In this document: in pieces, positions 1 through 10,620 of the stretch
Layout of the letters: the number at the start of each line of letters is the position of its first letter
Position numbering within the stretch: the stretch's first letter is position 1
DNA from: Podocnemis expansa
Taxonomy: Eukaryota; Chordata; Testudines; Podocnemididae
Reading direction: 5' to 3'
NCBI GenBank assembly: GCA_007922195.1
Contig: ML682024.1
Span: 6,291,695-6,355,694 of the forward strand
DNA: 64,000 nt
Made by a program: the position numbers and the translations under genes
The notes under the pieces: generated by a model
What the model was told of the DNA's origin: nothing
Databases searched by the model: none
What the model saw: the letters and a program-made list of their open reading frames with translations, nothing else

Positions 1-861
1 GGTTGTTTTCACTTGGCCCTTCATGCACTCTGTGAGTGCCAAAAACAGGTGGGATGACCTGTGGAAGGGCCTGGTTCATTCAGTGTAAATTGTGAGTGCC
101 CTCTTTACATTGAGGGTGTGCCATTTCCTCTAGTTTTCCATGACCTGCGGGTCAGGGAAGAACACTGGGAGGCAGATATCCTGGTTAAAGTGGAATGGGG
201 ACACCACCTTAGGTAGGAATGGTGGGTGGGATCTGAGTTGTACTTTGTCCAGATGAAATACTGTGTAAGGGGATTCTGAGGAGAGGGCTCTTACTTTGGA
301 GACCCTCCTGACAAGGTGATTGCTACCAGGAAGGACACTTTCCATGATAGGACCAATAACATACAGGAGGCCAGAGGCTTGTAGGGGGCTTTGTGAGGCC
401 CTTGAGCACTAGATACAGGTCCCCACTGAGGGGTTGGGGGACCTGATCTGGGAGTACAGTCTCTCTAAGCCCTTGAACCTTGAGGCAGTGGGGTGGGAGA
501 AGGGGGTGTCTCCATCGAATGAACTGTGAAAGGCTGATATTGCTGCTAGCTGGACCCTGACAGAGGATAGGGAGAGGAGGTAGTCTAAAATGGCTTGGAT
601 GGGGGCATCCTCTGGGTCTGTCCCCTTTTCTTGAGCCCAGGGGGTGAGGCGTTTCCACTTAGCACTATAGGTTGCCCTTGTGGAGGGCTTTCTGCTCGTG
701 ATCAGTACTTTCTGGAGCTTATCTGAGCAGGCCTGCTCAGTTGGATTTAGCCATGTAATCTGCATGCCACTAGATGCAGGACAGGTCTGCTCTGAGTGGA
801 AAGGTGGTGTGTGGTTCCACTGAGAGGTCAAGAAGGGTGGTGGTGTCCCAAAGGGTGACAT
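1..861 (-). pseudogene. DIRS tyrosine recombinase-like region, partial
   Basis: From about 780 to 409 the translation reads through a recombinase N-terminal domain: SRKPSTRATYSAKWKRL, then PIQAILDYLLSL, then VRVQLAAISAFH. This is typical of the core-binding domain of DIRS-type tyrosine recombinases. A further block continues from 345 to 130 in another frame. The catalytic C-terminal part with the R-H-R-Y residues cannot be judged because the window ends. The domain is the main reason for calling DIRS rather than a gypsy or LINE element. Confidence 0.6.
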
Positions 862-887
862 GATGATTCACCAGACACAGTCCATGA

Positions 888-1380
888 CACCAGCTGGATA
901 AATATAAGATGTTTATTAAAGCTAGGGTGTTTGGCCCTAGCAAGCAGCAAAGATAGATATATATATATATATACACAAGGTTGAAACTTATGTCCCATCA
1001 GCAGCCAGGGTTCCCTTGCACGGCTGTGGATGACCCTGAGGAGGTTTCTGAGGCACCTTGGTTCCAGGTCCTGCAGCGAAGTCTGCCAGTTTCCAGGAAC
1101 TATGCTCACACATAGTATTTCAGGAGAAGGAAGGGTAATCAAGCCTGCTTTCACTTTCACATGCTTAGGTCCAAGGCTGAGATAGCTTGGAGGAACAGAT
1201 AAAAGTAGTACATCACAGCCAAGACTTGCAAAATACCTAACATCAGGCCCTATCCAGTTTCCACTGGTTCCAGCTGGTGCTTTGGGCATGAAGCCCAGCA
1301 TCAGTTCACAGTTGAGTTGCTCATGGGGGTGGGTGCGAGTGCCATGCTACTTGTCCATCACAAAATCATCTTCTTTAGCC
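888..1380. other. Segment interrupting the DIRS element between RNase H and recombinase; possible insertion
   Basis: This stretch separates the end of the RNase H similarity from the start of the recombinase similarity and matches neither. It contains a TA microsatellite at about 958-975 and a TTTATT (AATAAA on the minus strand) near 910. The word CCAGCTGG occurs at about 891 and CCAGCTGGTG at about 1,270, which could be a duplicated target flanking an insertion of roughly 380 bp. I cannot assign it to a repeat family; it may instead be element-specific spacer. Confidence 0.35.
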
Positions 1381-1384
1381 CTAC

Positions 1385-3222
1385 AGGTGGTATACCATGG
1401 CTGGTGCGGCTAGCTTGGGGCTATTAGAATCACATCTGCTCGGTTCCTTATTATCTTCAGCAGTACCCTGTGGAGCAGGGGAATGGGTGGAAAGGCAAAG
1501 AGTAGGGGTCCCTCCCAGCTGCTTAGGAGGCCATTTGAGAGGGATATTGGATCCTTGCCCTCTGAAAGAGCAAAACTGCTTCCACTTGTAGTTTTCTGGG
1601 GAGTGCCCTGGAACTCAAATAGGTGGTTCATTGCCTCCCCGTATAGGGACCATTCATGTTGGGGGAGGAATTTCCTGCTGAGAGAGTCTGTCTGGGCATT
1701 GCTTATCCCTGGCAGGTAAAAGCTATGGGGGTGAAGTTGAATTTCAGTGCTATCTCCCACAGGAGGGACGCCTCCATGCATAGCACCATAGATTGCGCAC
1801 CCCCTTGGCGGCTGATATAGAACATAGCCACCGTATTGTCCATTAGTATTTGTATTGTTCTTCCCTTTATCCTGTCCAAAAATACTCCACATGCTAGACA
1901 CACCGCTTTCAACTCCTTCACATTTATGTGGAGGTGGCAGTCCCTCTGGGACCAGGACCCCTGGGTTGACAGGCCCCCCATGATGTGGGCTCCCCACCCT
2001 TGTCTGATGCATCTATGGTCAAGGTGAGTGAGGGGACCCAAGCTTTGAATGAGACCCTTTCATGTGGAAACTGAGGTCCTGCCAGATTGCCAGTGAGTCC
2101 AGCACATCCCCTGGAATGGTAACCACTCAGTTCAGGGAGTGTAGATGGGGGTGGAGTGTTGTTGCCAAATATGTCTGTAGGGGTCTCATGCAGAGTCATG
2201 CTGTCCTTATTAAGTAAGTGGAGTCTGCCACGTGGCCCAGCAGTTGGAGGCAATGCCTTGCCGTCGTGGTGGGGGAATGGTTCATGTCTGAAATGATGGT
2301 AGAAATGGAGCAAAACCTGGATGAGGGAGGGAGGCCCTTGTCCTTATCGAGTCCAGTTGAGCTCCTATGAACTCTATTCTCCTTAGTGGGGTGCATTTTG
2401 ATTTTTCTGCTTTTAGTAAGAGGCCCAGCATGTTGCACAGGTTCTGGACTGCCCAGACACTGCGCCAAACCTGGTGCCTGGACCTTCCCCTTATCAGCCA
2501 GTCATCCAGGTGGGGGAAGATATGGACCCCCTGTTTTCTTAGGTGGGCCGCTACTACCATGATACATTTTGTGAAAACCCTCGGAGCCAGGGACTGGCCA
2601 AAGGGGAGGTCAATTAATTGGTCCCCACTCACCAGAAGTGGAGGAACCTTCTGTGTCTTTGTCTTGTTGAGATGTGGAAGTATGCGTCCTTCAGGTCGAG
2701 GGCCGAGAATCAATCCCATGGTTCTAGCAGTGGAATAATCTGAGACAAGGAAACCATTCGGAACTTTATTTTCTTTAGGCTTTGGTTGAGGGTCCTGAAG
2801 TCTAAGATGGGGTGCAGACCTCTCCTCCACTTCGGGACCAGTAAGTGACAGGAGTAAAAGCCCCTCCCTGGTTCCCTTGGAGGAACTTTTTCTATTGCTC
2901 TTAGAGCCAGGAGTTTTTGGCACTCCAGCCTTAGCATAGCTTCATGGGAGGGGTCCCCGTTTCTGAGTGGAGGGGTTGGCTTTCGTTCCTGTGGTCTGGC
3001 CCTGAATTGTATGGGGTAATCCTGGAAAATCGTATCTAGGACCCAGTGGTCCGAAGTTATTTTGGCCCACAGCTGTTGAAATTGAGCTAAGTGGTTCTGA
3101 AAAGGCAGGACTAGCTCAGGGTTTTTGGTGTTGGTGCAACCCTTGGGCAAGGGATCAAAATTTATGCCTCTGCACCCATGGGCATGTGTTGGTGCCACTC
3201 TTCCATGGAGCTTGGGAGCCAC
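1385..3222 (-). pseudogene. DIRS reverse transcriptase and RNase H region, broken
   Basis: The RT part begins near 3,222. It carries the conserved opening block YSCHLLVPKWRRGLHPILDF at about 2,860-2,800 and the catalytic-palm motif FPHLDDWLIRG near 2,500. RNase H follows: HINVKELKAV, QILMDNTVAMFYI and the closing ADVILIAPS at about 1,420. These are the usual DIRS and Ngaro RT/RNase H signatures. Stops and frame changes separate RT into at least two pieces, and a stop directly follows ILIAPS. I do not see a convincing methyltransferase domain, which many DIRS elements have after RNase H. Confidence 0.8.
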
Positions 3223-3237
3223 TCTGAGCCTGAGGCC

Positions 3238-5563
3238 CTAATGCCACCCCCCGTTGCTTCTATCCCTGTCCTCACCCCTGTAAGGATGGTGGGATGATTG
3301 GAAGGGCTGGTGTCGGTGACCCTGCTGTTGCTGCTGTAGATGAAAGGACTGCCTGGCCATTTGAGGGGTATACGTGCCCAACACCCTGATTGTGGCATGG
3401 GAGTCCTTCATGCCATGTAATTTTGTGTTAGTCAACTTGGCAAACAGCAAAGGGCTTTCAAAGGGGAGGTCTTGGATGGATTGCTGCATTTGCGGAAAGA
3501 GGCCTGAGCTCTGTAATCATGTGGACCCCTCCATCGTGATGGCTGATGCTACCCAGCAGCTTTCTGTGTCTGTGGCATCCCAGGAGGTCAGGAGTGCATC
3601 TCTGATTGCCAGCAAGCCCTCCTCAATGAGGGTATTGTAGTCAACTGCTCTGTCTGGGGGGATGAGATCCTTAAATCTTTTCATTGACCTCCAAACGTTA
3701 AAGATATATTTCCCAGTGAGGGCCTGGTGGTTGGTAATGCAGAGCTGAAGAGCCATGGTGAAATACATTTTTCTTCTGAAAAGGTCAAGCTTCTTTGCCT
3801 CCTTGTTTTTAAGAGTGGCAGCTGGTTGACCCTGCCTCACGTTGGTTGATGGCGTCCACCACCAAGGACCTGCATGTGGGATGATTAAAAAGGAAGCCGA
3901 ATCTGTCCACAGGGACTTCGTTTCTGCCATCTTGGACACAGCAGGGATTGAGGAGGGGGTTTGTCACCTGGCCCATGCTATCTTGAAAACCCCCTCGTGG
4001 AGAGGGACAGCCACTCTCACCAGATGGGCTGTGTCCCCCCACATCAAAGACCTCCTTGATCACTTGGATCTTCAGGTCTAGGTTGGCAGCCATGCATCTC
4101 AGGAGATCCTGATGGGAGCGAGGAACTTATTTGAATGATAACGACCTTTGGTAGGCCGCCTCGTCAGGAGAAGACAAGAATAGCACCCTAGTGGTGTCAT
4201 GTTGTGAGCCTGAAGGGGCTGCTCCAGGGTCACAGTCCTCATTGGAGTCACCTACCTCCCAAGACTCCCTTGGAGAGGCTGGCCTTGATGAGACCAAAGA
4301 CCTAAGATCCCTATGGGAGGAGTCCCCATAGGACCATTGGGAGGTCCAGTCCCTGAATGTCCTTGGTGCTGAGTCCTGCTCTAGTGTCAACTGTCCCTGG
4401 GCTGGGGCTGAGCGGTGACCATCCTTCTTGCGTTGACTGGGATGTGGCGAAAGGTTTCTTTTTCTTGTCAGAGCCTGGGAGGCTCTGTGTGGCGGAGCAC
4501 ATGCTGGTGCTGGGTCCCTGTCCCTCGAGTCCCCATGCTGTGAGGAGGATGGGGATCGCTTCCTCCTGCACTTACTCACTGGTTTAGACAGCGCTGGAGC
4601 CAGTGCTGATAGGAAGGATGACTGTCGGTGTCAGTGTAGTGGAGTCCTTCAAGTGGGATTGGGACCTGGTGTGGAGAGGTCTCCTAGCGGACAGGAAATG
4701 TTCCCGGGATAAGATCTGGGGGGAGAAACCAATGTAGCCCCCATCATCCTCTGGCTCTAGCTCCTATGACAAAAAGGTCAAGGCTCCCCTTGGGAAGGAG
4801 CCAATTGGAGAGGACCTTGGGGTCCATGGTGGAGTGGGGCTGTGCCCCTGGTCCCCTTGTTTCTGCTCTGGGAAGTTTGGGGTCATCACTTGATGCCAAG
4901 AAGGGTTGGCTCGGTGCCAGTCTTAGCCCCACACCATCATCGCTGGTGCTGAAGGTCCTGGCTTGTTATCAGAACCCAAATAAGCCTTGTAGACCTGGGC
5001 TGGCTTACCACAGATGCTGCTGGTCTAGGCAGAGTGGGTGCCAATAATTATAGGAGGGCCTTGGCGGCCTCATACACCGCCGGTGTGAAGGATAATGTTA
5101 GGTCTGATCCTGAGACCCTCTGAGGGGCCAGCACCAGGGATCGGCGCCGGTGTTGCGGCTCCTCCTTTGGGCGGATGCCCCCGGTGGATTCCAAGCATAA
5201 ACAGGCCTTCTTGTGTTTCGGGGCTTGAGTTGCCATGACCCCATCTGATGAGCGGATGCTTGGTGTTGAGGCAGGGCATAAGGCATCTTCCAAGGCATGG
5301 AACGCATTCGACACGCCTGATCCTTTTGAGTCCTTAACTTGAATGACCTGCAGATCCTGCATTTGTCAACTCTGACTTTTGCCCAGGCACTTCTCGTGAG
5401 CATCAGAAACTAGAAAGGCCTTCCTGCAGCTGGCGCAGGGCTTGAACCCTGGCATGGAGGAAACAGTGCCAGTGCACGTGGAACTCTGAGGCAATGATGT
5501 GTCCAAAATTTCTTCAATTCTCCTCAAGCCCAGAGGGAAGATTGAAATGAAGAGGTTTTCCAA
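3238..5563 (-). pseudogene. DIRS gag-like region
   Basis: The start of the region (about 5,563-5,366) contains a Cys/His cluster of the form C-x2-C-x10-H-x3-C after PGFKPC. A related sequence with the same PGFKPC start occurs at about 28,505 in the second DIRS-type element. Further on, about 3,939-3,517, the translation includes TNHQALTG, DALLTSWDATD and WVASAI, and about 3,489-3,238 includes QSIQDLPFE and MKDSHAT. All three blocks have recognisable counterparts in the 28.1-33.9 kb element, so they belong to one gag family. Frames change between blocks and no continuous product is possible. The assignment as gag rests on position before RT and on the cysteine cluster. Confidence 0.6.
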
Positions 5564-5859
5564 AAAACTTTCTAGGATGGAGACAGGCTAAATTCAACAG
5601 GCGCTTGCATAATCACAAGCGTGGGCAGTTCCAGTGCTGTCACTAATGGGCAGAAAGAAGGAACTGAAGGTGGGTTGGGTCAGGGACATCTGTACACCAT
5701 GCAGGCCAGAGAGGCTGTTGGCTGCTGATCCTAAAGAGATGGGCTAGGGCAAAAGATTCCAGAATCTGTGCACTGCGACATGTAACACCTACATCTGAAT
5801 GGAAGTGACAAGTGCTCGAAGAAGAATATAGGCTTGGATCTTACCTAAAATGCCACACT

Positions 5860-6420
5860 GCCAGTCAATCCTTTAGTAACTACAACTAAAGGTTTAATAA
5901 AAAAAGAAAAACAAAATGAGAGATGTTAAAGGGTCAAAGAGCACCTACATACAAATGATTTAGAGTCTATATAAAGCAGGTTTGCAAGTTAGTCCAATTC
6001 CTCTGGTATACACCCAGCAGCTGGGTGGGTCTTAGTCCCTTGTTCAGCTGCAGAATAGTTCCAGAGGTAGGTGCTGGTTACAGGTTGGAGACTGAAGACA
6101 AAATGGAGTTGGGGCTGCTGCCTTTTATCACTTCTGTCCTTCCCCATGCTGTGCAGAGTCCTTGCAATCAAAATGGAGTTGAGTCACATGGGCAGGTCCT
6201 AGTAGCTCAGTGGCTTTCTGCTTGGGCCCACTATACCTGGGAGCTTCCCTAATGGGCCATTAAGGAGCCAATGGAATGGCTGCAGGCATCCAATCTGGAA
6301 GTGTCCCCAAGTCAAATAACTTGGAACACAAATAGAACAAACATATTCCAAACTTCTAATACAGTTATGACACCTACACATAAACCACAGAATCATTCCT
6401 AGCAGATCATGCCTTTTCTA
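5860..6420 (-). mobile_element. Possible solo LTR-like repeat
   Basis: An AT-rich block different from the GC-rich NUCB1 intron around it. It has TTTAATAAA-type signals on both strands near 5,895, and the word CAAAATGGAGTTG repeated at about 6,099 and 6,167. There are no coding remnants. The layout resembles LTRs of turtle endogenous retroviruses, but I cannot define TG/CA ends or a target duplication. Confidence 0.3.
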
Positions 6421-7101
6421 TTGGTATATCACATATGGATTATTGCAAATATGAAGTATTAATATGAAAGATAATCCTAAACAATTCCCTAAACCCAGAC
6501 AGCGTCACACAGAGCATCCAGATTTGGCATCTGCTCTACATCCAGTCTGGGGGCCTATCTCCTGGGAAGACCTGTGCATGGGCCAGCCCTGCCCCCCTGG
6601 GGTCCCACACTCCCTTCAGGGCTGGCCATGGGGTTCCCAGGCTTCTGAGTGTGAGCTGCAGGCACCAGCCCCTCTGTCTCTCCCTTAATGCGCCTGGCTG
6701 AGCCAGGCTTCTGGGAGAGGGCTGTGGGCCCCAGGCCCCTCGCAGATAGAGATGGTCTGTCCAGCCTGCTGTCTGTTAGTACTGGAGCCTCACCATGTAC
6801 ACGGACCCCCTAGGCCTCTCCTTGTCTCCAGCTGTGGCAGCCTTCTCAGGAAGGGAAGGGGCGGGAGAGTTGAATCTTCTCTGCCCCATGGGGTTTCACG
6901 AGGGCCCTGCCCTTGAACCAGCAGCTCTGATGCCACGGGAATGGGCTCAGAGTTGGGCAGACAGAAAATTCCCATGCTTTGTACCATGTGGGGGTGGAGG
7001 GGCAGAGGAACTTTCAAGAGGGATTGGGGAGCTGCGGAGGGCTTGGACCCCCATTTCACCCCCTGGTTCTGCCCTCCCCCTCACTTCTCCCACCCCTGCA
7101 G
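6420..7101. other. NUCB1 intron, no gene seen
   Basis: Single-copy GC-rich intron leading to the polypyrimidine tract and CAG acceptor at 7,101. I see no upstream NUCB1 exon here. Confidence 0.6.
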
Positions 7102-8316
7102 GTAGATGTGAACCAGGACCGGCTGGTTACGCTGGAGGAGTTTCTGAAATCCACTGAGAAGAAGGAGTTTAATGAGGCTGGAGGCTGGGAGGTGTGTGTG
7201 TGGGAGAAGATGGGGTGGGGGAGCTGGGATGTAGGAGTTTGAAAGGGGGGATGTATCCTGGGATTTCTGAGCTCTGTTCCTAGCTGAGGGGGAGGGGCTT
7301 GGTCAGGAAGTCTGTGTTGTATAATAGGGGGCTGACTGGGAAGTGGGGAGTTATTGGGGGGTGGGAGCTGGATGCTGGGTTGGGGGGAGTTGGATGCTGG
7401 GTTGTGGGGCAGGGTGTGTGCATGTTGGGGGGGATCAATTCCCAAATCTCATGTCCACCTCCCTACCCAGACAGTGGATGAGACCCAGGTGTACTCAGAG
7501 GCTGAGCTGCAACGGTTTGAGGCGGAGCTAGCAGCCCAAGAGGCGGAACTTGGCCGGCGGGCGGAGCAGCTGCGGCTTCAGCACCAAGATTTGCAGGAGC
7601 GGCAGGTCCAGCTGGATGCCCAGAAGAAGGAATATCAGCAGGTGGGGAGGAGGGTGTGGTGCTGTGAGTCCCGCCCTCCCTTCCCCCTTTTCCCACATTC
7701 TCCACTGCTCCACCCACTGGGGGATGGGAAAATAGTGGCTAAAGGGCCCCCCACATCTTCTGCCTAGGAGTGAGCCTTTCCTCTGTGGAGAAGATTATTG
7801 GGTGGGGGGATTAACTGGCCCTGTTTCCCTCTCCCTCACTACAGCTGTCAGGATGGTGAGGGGTTGGGGAAGGGGCACACCAAGCAGCTGGCCCTGAATT
7901 AACCCTTTCCTCTCCCCAGGCTGTGCTGCAGATGGAACAGAGGAAAACCCAGCAGGGGGAGGCACCGGCAGCTCCCGGTCCTGGGGAGGAGCTGAAATTC
8001 CAGGCCCAGGCCCCTCATGCCGCCCCAGCAGGTAGGATGGGAGCTTGACCCCTGGGTCTTCTCCCTGCTCTGGGAGGGAGGTGGGGTCTACTGGTTAGAG
8101 TGAGCTTGTGTGTGGGGAGAGGATGGGAGCCAGGACTCCTGTGTTCTCTCCCCCCCCTCTGATGGGTGGGGAGGGGTCAGAGCCTGTTGCATTGTGCCAA
8201 CCCTTCCTTCTCTTGTCTCCCTTCCAGACCCGGCCGCACCTGCCAGCCCCGAACAGAACCACGTGGAACCTCTGCAGAACCAGCAGCCACCACAGCCCGA
8301 AGTCCAGATCCAGTGA
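7102..8316 (+). CDS. NUCB1: Nucleobindin-1, last four coding exons
   Basis: Nucleobindin-1 is a Golgi and secreted EF-hand calcium-binding protein that also binds G-alpha-i. Coding exons are 7102-7191, 7471-7641, 7920-8031 and 8228-8316 (stop TGA at 8314). All introns are GT-AG, and phases 0, 0, 1 connect without a break. The first exon carries the second EF-hand calcium loop, DVNQDRLVTLEEF. The second encodes a Glu/Gln/Leu-rich coiled coil beginning VYSEAELQRFEAELAAQEAE, and the third starts AVLQMEQRK as in vertebrate NUCB1. The C-terminus is Pro/Gln-rich and ends PEVQIQ. Signal peptide, DNA-binding-like region and first EF-hand lie upstream, beyond the window or beyond the DIRS element. NUCB2 is the alternative, but the neighbours fit the NUCB1 locus. 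Confidence 0.92.
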
Positions 8317-9850
8317 AACCCCATGTGAGCTGGAGATGGGCAGGGTCTTGTATTGGCCCTTCTCCCTCCCTCTCCCAAGCCCTGTTCTTCCTCCTGCAAT
8401 GTGGGCAGGGCTGCTAGGGGGGTGGAGTGGTCCAGTTATATCACCCAGGCCAAAGACTGTGCTGTCCAGTCCACACTCCCTTTTTTTGGCTACTGGGGGT
8501 GACATTTAGTCTCACCTGCTTTTTGAAAGGGAGTTCATGGTGTTGCACATGCCTACCCTTCCCCATCAGTCTCCTGTTTTAGTCATTCGGTCCTAGCTTC
8601 AGTACCCATGAAGAATTCATCTCCCCTTGTTCATAATGAGGAAGGGGGCAGCATATATGAATGTGGAAACACATGGGACTTGAAGAGAGGAGGGGCTGTC
8701 TTGTTTCCCCCCCCCCCCCAAGCTGTCCCCTTCCCCTGCATTCTCAGCTCCACAATAGTTTTGGCATTGATTAGGGAACCCCCTTCTCCTGTCCTGGACT
8801 CAGGCCCTGGGCTGCATGTGGCAGTGGAATAGACAACTCCACCCATGAACAGGGAGGGGTTCATACCTCTGGCCTAGGCCTAAGTGATTGATTTTAATAG
8901 GAGAACTGTGCATACCCTCAGTGTCTCCTGGCACCTCCCACTTTGCCCCCTCCCCAGGGATACATGCCCCACAGTGACTCCTGATCCCCACCTTGACCCC
9001 TTGGGGGTCATAGCAAAGGGAGACAGACTCCCCATGGTCACCCTGTCCTTTAAAATATTTCACACTTTGGTTTCCTTAAATAGCTGTGAGCAGCGGTCAC
9101 ATGACTCCCCCCCAAAACCCAGCTGCTGTCTTAACCCTAACTGAAACAGATTCATGAAAGTTGGGCTTTGAGCTGGGCTGGATGTGGGCCCCAGAAACAT
9201 CCAAGATGGAAATAAGGGAAGTGGGAACCAGCATGTTCCAATCATACAGGAGAAGCTGGCTACCACCTAGACATGGCAGAAGCCTGAGGGTGACCTCTGG
9301 GGGTGGGGATAGTTACCCCATGCCCACCTGAGCAGCTCTCCTAAGCTGCTGTGGAAACCTCCAAGGCAGCTGAAACTGACCTCTGCCCACTCAGTCTCAC
9401 ACCAACTCTACCTCCTACTTCTGTGGTCTGGTCCCCACAGTCACAGGAGCCATGAGTGCATCTCCCCCCCCCCGTTGTACCCACGTAAAGGGATAAGTCA
9501 AGACATAAATGGGTCTCATTTTGTAGGCAGGTGTGTGGGGGTGAGAGGAGTATTTTCTAGCCCTGAGTGTGACTGGAATCCTGGCTCCAGGGCTGGATGC
9601 TGTGGGAGGGTGGAAAAGGCAAGGCAGCAATGGGAGGGTGGGGGAAGTGCCCATTCAGCTTTTAATTGCTTGAGCTGATCCAAGAGAGGGGGGCTGGCAG
9701 AACCTGCCTGGGCCTATGTAATCCCTTCCTCCCTTGCACAGGCTTGTTACCTGCACCCTAAGCGCCACCCCCCCCCCCCCAATCCACACAGTTCAAGGCA
9801 TAACCCTGTTAAGGAACTGTCCACCCTTTCCCAATCCATAGGGTTACAGG
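8317..9850 (+). other. NUCB1 3' UTR and downstream intergenic sequence
   Basis: Non-coding sequence after the NUCB1 stop. Homopolymer C runs occur near 8,709-8,720 and 9,767-9,780. I found no clear AATAAA, so the transcript end is not placed. Confidence 0.5.
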
Positions 9851-10620
9851 TGTAATTCTCTGCAGGTTTGCAGGCTCTTTTACTAGGAAGGAGACTTACA
9901 CAGTAATGTTCTTAATCCTTATTTATTACCAGTCACCAAAACGGTCACCTAAGCAGACAATGCCCACCACTCCCAATGATCATCAGGGGACTCCTGCTTC
10001 TGCACAGTATGGTTGGCAGAGTGTTGATGGCTGCCAGTGCTGATCTGAGGCTGTGGCTTGGGTTAAAGGTTCCACTTTAAAACTTGGGTCCTGCTTAGCT
10101 GTACCTTAGCCAATCATTTTAGACTAAAATACTACAAAACACCAATCCTTGCACCCTCTGAAAGTCATTTAACCAATCATATCCCACCACCTACTTGATT
10201 TAAATAAGGCACTTAGTTGTTTCTGTCTGTTGCATAACTAAAGGAGACAAATCATTTAGATACACAATGGGAAAGGAGGACCATAAGATAAAACAATAAA
10301 TTTAGATTTTAGGACTACAACTGTTGATAAGTTATTCCTTTCTGGCTGGAAAACTGTTAAGCAAAGGTATCTTTAAGCATCTAAAAATTTGTTAATTTAT
10401 TTGGTGGTGGTAAGAACCACTAGGATAGCCTCACCTTCTCAACAGCCTAATACCACATTGTTTTGAACTAGTTTCAGGAATGTGAAGATGTGACCACATG
10501 CTTCCTAGCTCATGGCTGCTGTCTCTCATATGGCTGTTACTGCTTAGCATAAGAACAAGGCCTACATTTAGCCAAAAATACTAAGACCTCAGACCTTACA
10601 GGTTCTTCCCACCTCCTCCC
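9850..10620 (-). mobile_element. Possible solo LTR-like repeat, minus orientation
   Basis: An AT-rich, gene-free block with TTATTTATTA (AATAAA on minus) at about 9,919, repeated CCAATCA-type words near 10,108 and 10,150, and no coding remnant. Composition and signals resemble sauropsid LTRs, but its borders are not defined by visible duplications. It sits in the NUCB1-PPP1R15A intergenic region, where mammals have TULP2. Confidence 0.3.

Larger units (their letters stand above)
1..5845 (-). mobile_element. DIRS-type tyrosine-recombinase retrotransposon, degraded, left end cut by the window
   Basis: On the minus strand one reads, in order, a gag-like region (about 5,560 to 3,240), reverse transcriptase (about 3,220 to 2,280), RNase H (about 2,040 to 1,410) and a tyrosine-recombinase-like region (861 to the window edge). 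This gag, RT, RNase H, recombinase order is the DIRS layout. At the element's 5' side, about 5,640-5,840, lies a terminal segment sharing several words with the terminal repeat of the second DIRS-type element in this window: GAACTGA near GGGTCAGGG, and GTGCTCGAAGAAGAA at about 5,812. Stops and frame changes break every domain, so it should be inactive. It lies upstream of the first visible NUCB1 exon and no earlier NUCB1 exon is seen, so it probably sits antisense in a NUCB1 intron. Confidence 0.8.
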
